A stretch of 49,365 nucleotides of DNA, taken from assembly GCF_002179555.1 (NCBI RefSeq), contig NZ_NHOU01000024.1, positions 1 through 49,365 of the forward strand, written 5' to 3'. The stretch comes from Salinicola salarius (GTDB lineage Bacteria; Pseudomonadota; Gammaproteobacteria; Pseudomonadales; Halomonadaceae). Positions 36,196-42,820 of the stretch are shown here, piece after piece. The notes beneath the pieces were generated by a model. That model did no database searches. It was not told the origin of the DNA and saw only the letters and a program-made list of their open reading frames with translations. Numbering within the stretch: position 1 is the stretch's first letter; each line of letters opens with the position of its first letter. A program made the position numbers and the translations under genes.

Positions 36196-37008
36196 ATGCC
36201 GCGTTTCGCCGCCAATATCAGCATGATGTTCAACGAAGTCCCGTTCATGGAGCGCTTTGCCAGAGCCGCCGCGAATGGTTTCACCGGGGTCGAGTTCCTG
36301 TTCCCGTATGACTTCGAACCCGAAGCGATCGCCGCCGAACTGAAGCGCCACGGGCTCGAACAGGTGCTGTTCAACCTGCCACCCGGCGACTGGGCTGCCG
36401 GCGAGCGCGGCCTGGCCGCCCTCCCCGGCCGTGAAGCGGAGTTCCGGGACAGCGTCGATACCGCCATTCGCTACGCCAAGGCGTTGAACTGCCCGCGTCT
36501 GCACGTCATGGCCGGGCTGGTAGAAGAGTCGACATCCGGGACTGCTCCGGACAATGTTTCCCGTGAAACATTGTCCAGTAACTACCAGATTTATCTGGAG
36601 AATCTGCGCTTCGCCGCGCGAAAGCTCGCCGAGCACGATCTGACGCTGCTGATCGAACCGATCAATACTCGCGACATGCCGGGCTACTTTCTCAATCATC
36701 AGGCCGAAGGACATGCGATCCTCGCCGAGCTGAATGAGCCCAACGTCAAGGTGCAGATGGACTTCTACCATACCCAGATTATGGATGGAGATATCTGGAA
36801 GACCTACGAGCGCTACCGCGATGGCGTGGGCCACATCCAGATCGCTGGCGTGCCCGAACGGCACGAACCGGATGCCGGCGAGGTCAATTATCCGTGGCTA
36901 TTCGCCCAGCTCGACCAGGCCGGCTACGACGGCTGGCTGGGCTGCGAATACAAGCCCCGCGGCGAAACGGAAGCCGGGCTCGGCTGGTATCGCGCCTATC
37001 GGATGTGA
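36196..37008 (+). CDS. otnI: 2-oxo-tetronate isomerase OtnI (hydroxypyruvate-isomerase family)
   Basis: A 270-residue TIM barrel of the Hyi/OtnI family. Typical segments are FAANISMMFNEVPFMERF, FLFPYDFEPEAIAAELK, LPPGDWAAGERGLAALPGRE, LLIEPINTRDMPGYFLN and WLGCEYKPRGETEAGLGW. It isomerises 2-oxo-tetronate to 3-oxo-tetronate. Against E. coli Hyi as I remember it, there is an insertion of roughly 10 residues around STSGTAPDNVSRETLSSN. That stretch coincides with a 28-bp inverted repeat containing a parS-like 16-mer (36549-36576). The gene is convergent with cvfB, only 7 bp away. Confidence 0.9.
   Translation: MPRFAANISMMFNEVPFMERFARAAANGFTGVEFLFPYDFEPEAIAAELKRHGLEQVLFNLPPGDWAAGERGLAALPGREAEFRDSVDTAIRYAKALNCPRLHVMAGLVEESTSGTAPDNVSRETLSSNYQIYLENLRFAARKLAEHDLTLLIEPINTRDMPGYFLNHQAEGHAILAELNEPNVKVQMDFYHTQIMDGDIWKTYERYRDGVGHIQIAGVPERHEPDAGEVNYPWLFAQLDQAGYDGWLGCEYKPRGETEAGLGWYRAYRM
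36549..36576. repeat. 28-bp inverted repeat with parS-like core inside otnI
   Basis: The 12-bp arms GGACAATGTTTC and GAAACATTGTCC are exact reverse complements around CCGT. The central 16 bases, TGTTTCCCGTGAAACA (36555-36570), match the bacterial parS consensus TGTTTCACGTGAAACA at 15 of 16 positions. Confidence 0.8.
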
Positions 37009-37015
37009 CCGCCGA

Positions 37016-37708
37016 TCATTCTTCGATCAGCCGGATGCCATCTTCTTCGATGACGATCCGGCGCTGCTTGTAGAGGCGGCCGATGGCCTGCTTGAAGGCA
37101 TTCTTGCTGACGCCCAGCCGCGCCTTGATGGCGTCGGCCGGGCTCTTGTCGCCGAGCGCCAGGAACCCGCCGTTGTCGGCCAGCGCCGCCAGCACCTTGT
37201 CGCCGACCACATCCAGACGCGCCTGCCCCGGCGGCAATAGCGAGAGATCCAGGCGGGCGTCGTCGCGCACGCGACGGACATAACCCTCCACACGATCGCC
37301 GCGACGCAACGGGCGCGACATGTCGTCGTGATACAGCAACCCCCAGAAGCGGCTGTTGACCACCGCCTTGGCGCCGAGATCGGTCAGATCGGCGATCACC
37401 AGCGATACCCGGTCGCCCGCCTTCAACCCTTCCGACTCGTCCCGCAGGAAGCGATCGAGCTTCATGCTGGCCACCGGGCGCATGCGATCGTCGACGTAGA
37501 TCATCACCAGCACGCGCTTGCCCTCGTCCGGGCGGAAACGCTGCTCGCCGAACGGCAGCAACAGATCCTTGGGGCGGCCCCAGTTCAGGAAGGCGCCAAT
37601 ATCGTTGACCTTCGTCACCCGTAGATAAGCGACATCGCCCACGTTGACCTGTGGCTCGGCAGCGCGTGACGATTCGGCGGGAGCGTTATCCCGAGGCGTG
37701 CGGGTCAT
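37016..37708 (-). CDS. cvfB: S1-like RNA-binding protein CvfB/YitL
   Basis: About 230 residues from the ATG at 37708. Tandem S1-type domains run from VNVGDVAYLRVTKVNDIGAF through YVRRVRDDARLDLSLLPPG. A C-terminal winged helix follows (GVSKNAFKQAIGRLYKQRRI). This is the CvfB (YitL) layout, a conserved RNA-binding factor affecting virulence or stress gene expression in Firmicutes. The start is uncertain: longer frames reach 37777 and no ribosome binding site is strong. Confidence 0.85.
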   Translation of the reverse strand: MTRTPRDNAPAESSRAAEPQVNVGDVAYLRVTKVNDIGAFLNWGRPKDLLLPFGEQRFRPDEGKRVLVMIYVDDRMRPVASMKLDRFLRDESEGLKAGDRVSLVIADLTDLGAKAVVNSRFWGLLYHDDMSRPLRRGDRVEGYVRRVRDDARLDLSLLPPGQARLDVVGDKVLAALADNGGFLALGDKSPADAIKARLGVSKNAFKQAIGRLYKQRRIVIEEDGIRLIEE

Positions 37709-38016
37709 AAGGGGTTCTCTGCTGGCAAGCGATGGATGAGATGCTGCCATTATGGGGGCCACGCCGGTATCGATCAAAGCCGCCCGAAAGCCCGGCCGGA
37801 ACGGCAGACCCGGCGACCGTTCTGGCTGGCTTTACACAACGGAAGGGAAAAGGTTTACACTCCAGCGTCATCACATGGCTTAGACCTTCATATCAATCCC
37901 ATCGATAGTCGAATTCACTACGCGTGATTAGCAGACTAAAGAGTTGGCTCCCATAATGTCGCCACAGGTTGAGGCCGAGAGGTCATCAAGCAAAAAGACA
38001 TTTTGGAGGTAACGCC
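37709..38016. other. Intergenic region before the tandem secreted proteins
   Basis: A 308-bp divergent spacer. Near its right end it carries CACAGGTTGAGGCC, a leader segment repeated upstream of the second paralogue at about 38580. TTTACA and TACACT elements near 37832 and 37856 are too far apart (19 bp) for a confident promoter. Confidence 0.4.
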
Positions 38017-38388
38017 ATGAAAACTCGCATTCTCGCAGCCATCGCAATCGCCATCGCTCTGCCCGCTGTCGCCCAGGCCAACAGCGCCGTTGCCGAGCGT
38101 CATTTCGATCAGCAGAGCGAAGCGCTCAGCATCGAGCAGACCGCGCAGTACCACGCACTGCCGACTCGCTACAGCGCCGATACCGTCGATGGCGGCCACA
38201 GCACCGCTGCCGACCAGGCTCTGAAGAACGTGGCCGAATCCACTCAGCTGAGCACCGACGTCCAGCCGTCCCACAACAGCCTGATCGGTGAAGGTCAGAG
38301 CGCCGCTGCCGGCCAGGCACTGCAGAACGCTACCCAGACCGTCAGCAATGACAAGGGCAACGTCGAAGTGAACTTCGCCAGCCTGTAA
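38017..38388 (+). CDS. Small secreted protein, paralogue A
   Basis: A 123-residue protein with a clear signal peptide (MKTRILAAIAIAIALPAVAQA) cut after AQA near residue 21. The mature part is polar and free of Cys. It contains two similar helical stretches (STAADQALKNVAESTQ and SAAAGQALQNATQTVS), suggesting an internal repeat. TTGGAGG lies 6 nt before the ATG. It is followed by a strong terminator and by a close paralogue. I recognise no family; a periplasmic or secreted role is inferred only from the signal peptide. Confidence 0.85.
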   Translation: MKTRILAAIAIAIALPAVAQANSAVAERHFDQQSEALSIEQTAQYHALPTRYSADTVDGGHSTAADQALKNVAESTQLSTDVQPSHNSLIGEGQSAAAGQALQNATQTVSNDKGNVEVNFASL

Positions 38389-38438
38389 GTCTTCGCCTTC
38401 GGGCACTGCGGCAGCGCTAGTCATCAGTGCTAGTCATC

Positions 38439-38460
38439 AAAGGGGCCTTCGGGCCCCTTT
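38439..38460 (+). terminator. Terminator after paralogue A
   Basis: AAAGGGGCC-TTCG-GGCCCCTTT, a GC-rich stem with a stable TTCG tetraloop, followed by a T-rich stretch. Confidence 0.9.
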
Positions 38461-38636
38461 CTAGTTTCTTACCCTGCTTTCTATTTCATATTCAGGTTTA
38501 TTCTCCAAGATCATTTCCATCGATAGCCTATTTCGCTGCATTTAATTAGCCATCTAACGGAAATCACCCGATAATGACATCACAGGTTGAGGCCAAGGGC
38601 CCCACGCCACAACAGATGATCACTGGAGGCAACACC

Positions 38637-39011
38637 ATGAAAACCCGCATTCTCGCAGCCATCGCAATCGCCATTGCTCTGCCCACCGTCGCCCAGGCCA
38701 ACAGCCTCGTGACCGAGCGTCATTTCGATCAGCAGAGCGAAGCGCTCAATATCGAACAGACCGCGCAGTACCACGCCCTGCCGACTCGCTACAGCGTCGA
38801 TACCGTCACTGGCGGGCATAGCGCCGCAGCGGACCAGGCACTGCAGAACGTCGCCGACGCCACGCAACTCGCCACCAACATCTCGGCCAGCCATAACCCG
38901 CTAGTTGGTGAAGGCCAGAGCGACGCCGCCGCCCAAGCGCTGCAGCACGCTACCCAGAATGGCAACAACGATAGCGGCAACGTGGAAATGAGCTTCGCCA
39001 CCAACAGCTAA
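38637..39011 (+). CDS. Small secreted protein, paralogue B
   Basis: A 124-residue protein nearly identical to paralogue A in its signal peptide and in RHFDQQSEALNIEQTAQYHA. Divergence is concentrated in the C-terminal half (NVADATQLATNISASHNPLV, then a Gly/Asn-rich end). ACTGGAGG precedes the ATG. Its own leader, CATCACAGGTTGAGGCC, copies that of paralogue A, so the duplication took in the promoter-proximal region. Function unknown. Confidence 0.85.
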   Translation: MKTRILAAIAIAIALPTVAQANSLVTERHFDQQSEALNIEQTAQYHALPTRYSVDTVTGGHSAAADQALQNVADATQLATNISASHNPLVGEGQSDAAAQALQHATQNGNNDSGNVEMSFATNS

Positions 39012-39030
39012 GTGGCTGAGCAAGGAGTAA

Positions 39031-39054
39031 AAACGGGCCTTCGGGCCCTTTTTT
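39031..39054 (+). terminator. Terminator after paralogue B
   Basis: GGGCC-TTCG-GGCCC stem at 39035-39048 followed by TTTTTT. Confidence 0.9.
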
Positions 39055-39205
39055 GGTGGGCGATTATCTGCCTAGGGCAGGGACGAAAGCGGCTGGTTAG
39101 GACTCAACGGGATTCGAGCCCGCCCCCTGCATCCGAACGCACTGATCAAGGCTGTGAATAACCCCGTGCCTGCACGAAATAGTCACGTGCCAAATTGGCA
39201 GCAAA

Positions 39206-40431
39206 GGAACCACTGATCAATTCGTCTCTGAGCGGCCGAAGGGCTCAGAGGGGCATAATCACCGCGTCAGCGATCAATTTCTGACCACCTGAGGTGGTCT
39301 GTTTTCCCTGGCAGCCGGTTACCCCGGCTGCTAGGCCAGACTCAAGGCGCACTGGCCCCGTTAACTCGGCCCTTGCATCGTGTCGACAGCACCAGGTTGG
39401 CCAGCCCGAACAGGCTCAAGAGTTGCGCCTGGTTCTTGGCCAGCCCCTTGTAGCGCACCTTCCGGTAGCCAAAGAGGTTCTTGATGACATGAAACGGATG
39501 CTCGACCTTGGCGCGGATACTGGCCTTGGTCTTCTCGATCGCCAACAGCAGCGCTTTCATCGGGCTGTCGTCCATCTTCTTGATGGCGCCACGCTTGGCG
39601 GCAACACAGCACCGCGAATCCGAGGCATCCTTCTCTTCGTCGAGGTGCTTCCCCATGCCGGTGTAGCCCGCGTCGCCGTATACCCGCTTATCATCGTCCC
39701 GGACCAGAGCGCCGGCCATGGTGACATCGGCGACGTTGGCCGAGGACGCGGCGACACTGTGAGTCAGTCCGGTGACGGCATCGACGCCGATATGGGCCTT
39801 CATCCCGAAGTACCACTGGTTGCCTTTCTTGGTCTGCTTCATCTCCGGATCGCGTTGCTTGGCCTTGTTCTTCGTGGAAGGGGCAGCCGCCACGATAGTG
39901 GCGTCGACGATCGTGCCCTCGCGCATGAACAGCCCTTTCTCGGCCAAGTGGGCGTTGATCTCCTCGAAGATCCGCTGAGTCAGGGCATGCTTCTCCAGCA
40001 GATGACGGAAGCGCAGCAGCGTAGTCGCGTCCGGCACGCTCTCGATGGCCAGATCGATACCCACGAAGTCACGCATCGCCTGGCTGTCGTAGATGGCATC
40101 CTCCAGCGCCTCGTCGGCGAGCGCATACCATTGTTGCAGGAAGTAGATCCGCAGCATGCGCTCTAGGCCGATGGGCGGACGGCCGCGTTTGCCTGCTGCG
40201 TTAGGGAAGTAAGACGGCGACAGCGCGTTGATGAGTCGTTGCCAAGGCACCAGCGCCTCCATCTGGGCCAGGAACCGCTCGCGACGTGTCATCTTCTTCT
40301 TGTTGTGGTGCTCTGCCTGGGCGAAAGAGATCTGCTTCATGGGATGGCTCTGTCAGACGCTGATGGGATGACCCGATTCTACCCCGCCGGTGGCGATCAA
40401 GCAGCTGCACCGGGATTTGTGCAGCGTTTCC
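39206..40431. mobile_element. IS5-family (IS5-group) insertion sequence, intact
   Basis: About 1226 bp. The ends GGAACCACTGATCAATTC (left) and, read on the minus strand, GGAAACGCTGCACAAATC (right) match at about two thirds of positions. CAAA flanks both sides (39202-39205 and 40432-40435), fitting the 4-bp target duplication of IS5-group elements. It carries one intact transposase gene. It landed about 50 bp from the 3' end of tRNA-Arg. Confidence 0.8.
39342..40340 (-). CDS. IS5-group DDE transposase
   Basis: A 332-residue transposase. The N terminus is IS5-like (RRERFLAQMEALVPWQRLIN, MLRIYFLQQWYALADEALED). Catalytic blocks are GTIVDATIVAAAPSTKNKAK (first Asp), VYGDAGYTGMGKH (second Asp) and SIRAKVEHPFHVIKNLFGYR (Glu). 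The frame is complete and the ends of the element are present, so the copy may be active. Confidence 0.92.
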   Translation of the reverse strand: MKQISFAQAEHHNKKKMTRRERFLAQMEALVPWQRLINALSPSYFPNAAGKRGRPPIGLERMLRIYFLQQWYALADEALEDAIYDSQAMRDFVGIDLAIESVPDATTLLRFRHLLEKHALTQRIFEEINAHLAEKGLFMREGTIVDATIVAAAPSTKNKAKQRDPEMKQTKKGNQWYFGMKAHIGVDAVTGLTHSVAASSANVADVTMAGALVRDDDKRVYGDAGYTGMGKHLDEEKDASDSRCCVAAKRGAIKKMDDSPMKALLLAIEKTKASIRAKVEHPFHVIKNLFGYRKVRYKGLAKNQAQLLSLFGLANLVLSTRCKGRVNGASAP

Positions 40432-40481
40432 CAAAAGAGGGGGTTTCAGAGGAAGGAAGCGTCAGGATTCATTGACTGGAA

Positions 40482-40558
40482 TGGCGCGCCCAGCAGGATT
40501 CGAACCTGCGACCCCTGCCTTCGGAGGGCAGTACTCTATCCAGCTGAGCTATGGGCGC
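40482..40558 (-). tRNA. tRNA-Arg (CCG)
   Basis: On the minus strand the acceptor arm GCGCCCA pairs with TGGGCGC, followed by G and an encoded CCA. The D-arm is AGCTCAGCTGGATAGAGT. The anticodon loop CTCCGAA gives anticodon CCG between CTGCC-type stems. The T-loop is GGTTCGAATCC. Length 77 nt including CCA. Confidence 0.95.
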
Positions 40559-40779
40559 GCAATGACGTGGCGGTGCGGCGATGACCTGGGTGACCAAGGA
40601 TAGCCCCAGGAGAGCCAGAGCCGCTTGCCAACAGCGCGCCATCCTAACCGCTCGGCCATTGGCTGTCCAGCCAGGGCGTCATCGCGGTCGCGACGGCTTT
40701 CGCGTCTGCAGGGCATGATTATACTGAAGACCCGACAACACGATAAACGGATGTCTCGACCGATGACGATGAGGCCAAC

Positions 40780-41085
40780 ATGAACTTGAAACTCCCCCTG
40801 GCGTTAACGGCTGCCCTGCTGACCTCGATGCTGGCAGTCCAGGCTCAGGCCGCCGACGGTGAAGCCATCTTCGAGGACAACTGTGCCGGTTGTCATGACG
40901 GCGGTGGCGCGCCGCAGATCGGCGACAACGACGCTTGGCAGTCACGTATCGACGAAGGCATGGATGAACTGTATGCCAGCGCGATCAACGGCGTTGGCGG
41001 CATGCCGGCCAAGGGCGGCAACGCGGATCTCACCGATGACGAGGTCAAGGCAGCCGTCGACTACATCGTCGATGAAAGCGAGTAA
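40780..41085 (+). CDS. c-type cytochrome (cytochrome c5-like)
   Basis: A 101-residue secreted monohaem cytochrome. The signal peptide ends AQAQA-ADGEAIF near residue 24. The haem motif CAGCH is followed by the axial Met in GVGGMPAKGGNADLTDDE, a typical class I/c5 end. It is a periplasmic electron carrier. Its stop is 4 bp before thiM, so the two may be co-transcribed, though no functional link is obvious. Confidence 0.92.
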   Translation: MNLKLPLALTAALLTSMLAVQAQAADGEAIFEDNCAGCHDGGGAPQIGDNDAWQSRIDEGMDELYASAINGVGGMPAKGGNADLTDDEVKAAVDYIVDESE

Positions 41086-41089
41086 CGGT

Positions 41090-41929
41090 ATGACGGAGAC
41101 GCCGCTACAGGCGCGAGAGTGGCAGCAGCGCCTGCTGGCAACACGTGAACGACTGCGCGAGCGGGCACCGCTCGTGCATTGCCTGACCAATCAGGTCACC
41201 GTCAATTTCATCGCCAATGCGTTACTGGCGGCAGGCGCTTCGCCAGCGATGACCGATTATCCCGAGGAGGCCGGGAGCCTGGCCGCAGCAGCAGACGCCG
41301 TGCTGATCAATCTGGGCACGCCCAACGCGGAGAGCCTGGAGGCGATGCGACGAGCGAGCCAGGCCGCCAACGAGGCCAGGAGACCCTGGGTACTCGATCC
41401 GGTCGGGGCGGCGGCGCTGCCGTTGCGGCGAGACGTGAGTCTCGAGTTGATGTCCAGCCGGCCGGCGGTGATGCGCGGCAATGCCTCGGAGATTATGGCG
41501 CTGGCAGAGGCCGGCGCTCGTGGCCACGGGGTCGATACTCGGCACGAATCGCAGGATGCGCTTGCCGCTGCCAATGATTTGCTGGCTCATGCGGAAGGCA
41601 TCGCGATTTCCGGACGGGTCGACCGCTTGCTGGGCCGCTCGACCACCGATACCTACCCGATCACGATCAGCCTTGCCGGCGGCAGTGCGTGGCAGCCTCG
41701 GGTGACGGGAACCGGCTGCGCGCTGGGTGCATTGATCGCCGCTTATCTAGCGGTCGCCGACACGCCGCTGGATGCCATGGTCGCCGCTCATGCCCACGCG
41801 GCTGCAGCCGCCGAGCAGGCCGAACGAACGGCTCACGGGCCGGGGAGCTTCGCGGTGGCGTGGCTGGACGCGCTGGATAGCGTCGACCTAGCGGGCTTTC
41901 TCTCGGATCGCCGGAGGCTAGATTGCTAG
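41090..41929 (+). CDS. thiM: Hydroxyethylthiazole kinase ThiM
   Basis: A 279-residue ribokinase-like enzyme of thiazole salvage for thiamine. Motifs: HCLTNQVTVNFIANALLAAG at the N terminus, WVLDPVGAAALPLRRD, MRGNASEIMALAEAG and VTGTGCALGALIAAYLA, which includes the catalytic Cys/Gly loop. The start at 41090 follows the cytochrome gene by 4 bp. No TPP riboswitch was recognised nearby. Confidence 0.93.
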   Translation: MTETPLQAREWQQRLLATRERLRERAPLVHCLTNQVTVNFIANALLAAGASPAMTDYPEEAGSLAAAADAVLINLGTPNAESLEAMRRASQAANEARRPWVLDPVGAAALPLRRDVSLELMSSRPAVMRGNASEIMALAEAGARGHGVDTRHESQDALAAANDLLAHAEGIAISGRVDRLLGRSTTDTYPITISLAGGSAWQPRVTGTGCALGALIAAYLAVADTPLDAMVAAHAHAAAAAEQAERTAHGPGSFAVAWLDALDSVDLAGFLSDRRRLDC

Positions 41930-41939
41930 CATCGCCGCA

Positions 41940-42782
41940 CTAGCGCCCACAACAGAGCTTGCTGCTGGAGGGAGCGGGCTGCGCCGACGTTTGCGAATTA
42001 CGCGGCTTGTCGAGGCAGTGCTGCATTTCCCGCGACGGTGCCGCGCAACCGGCGTCGCCAATGATCCGGGCCGGGACGCCCACCGCCGTGGTATGAGGCG
42101 GCACCGCCTTGAGTACCACCGAACCGGCGCCGATCCGGGCGCCTTCGCCGATCTCGATATTACCGAGCACCTTGGCTCCGGCGCCGATCAACACGCCTCG
42201 CCGAATCTTCGGGTGGCGATCCCCCGCTTCTTTCCCCGTCCCGCCGAGCGTGACGCCCTGCAGCAGCGAAACCTCGTCTTCGATGACCGTGGTTTCACCG
42301 ATGACGACCCCGGTCGCGTGATCGATGAAGACCCCATTGCCGATCCGCGCAGCGGGATGAATATCGGTCTGGAACACTTCGGAGCTGCGGCTCTGCAGAT
42401 AGCGCGCCATCTGCCGGCGCCCGGTCTGCCACAACACGTGCGCGAACCGATGCACCGTCAGCGCATGAAACCCCTTGAGATAGAGCAGCGCCTCGGTGAC
42501 CTGGCGAATCGCCGGATCGCGTTCTATCACGGCGGCGAGATCCTGCCCAATGCCATCGCTGATGCCAGGATCGTCGTCTAGCAGCTCGTCGAACATCTTG
42601 ATCAGCTGGTTGGCAGCCAGATCGGGATGCGCCAGACGTTGGCCCAGCCGATAGGCCAGGCCGGCACCCAGCGTCGAGCGGTTGAGCACCGCGCCCAGCA
42701 TCAGTGGGGTCAGCAGCGGCTCTTGGCGAGAGATCGCCATCGCCTCGTCGCGAGCCTGTTGCCACAGCTCGGTGGTGTTCAT
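41940..42782 (-). CDS. cysE: Serine O-acetyltransferase CysE
   Basis: About 280 residues. The N-terminal helical domain (LWQQARDEAMAISRQEPLL) is followed by left-handed beta-helix hexapeptides: DIHPAARIGNGVFIDHATGV, VIGETTVIEDEVSLLQGVTL and GAGAKVLGNIEIGEGARIGA. It makes O-acetylserine for cysteine synthesis. The start at 42782 is preferred to 42788 because GAGG is then 7 nt away. The C-terminal tail is long and ends SKLCCGR, with a Cys pair not usual in E. coli CysE; its role is unknown. Confidence 0.92.
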   Translation of the reverse strand: MNTTELWQQARDEAMAISRQEPLLTPLMLGAVLNRSTLGAGLAYRLGQRLAHPDLAANQLIKMFDELLDDDPGISDGIGQDLAAVIERDPAIRQVTEALLYLKGFHALTVHRFAHVLWQTGRRQMARYLQSRSSEVFQTDIHPAARIGNGVFIDHATGVVIGETTVIEDEVSLLQGVTLGGTGKEAGDRHPKIRRGVLIGAGAKVLGNIEIGEGARIGAGSVVLKAVPPHTTAVGVPARIIGDAGCAAPSREMQHCLDKPRNSQTSAQPAPSSSKLCCGR

Positions 42783-42820
42783 CGGCATCCCTCGTCGGCG
42801 TGAATGGGTATTGCAATATT

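Noticed and set aside
39105-39150. GGGATTCGAGCCCGCC, resembling a tRNA or tmRNA T-arm
   Set aside because: The T-loop is imperfect and no acceptor or anticodon arm is found nearby.
40625-40680. A possible second tRNA-like sequence on the minus strand (CCGAGCGGTTAGGATGG)
   Set aside because: It resembles a D-arm, but I could not build a matching acceptor stem, T-arm or 5-bp anticodon stem. It is at most a degraded remnant.
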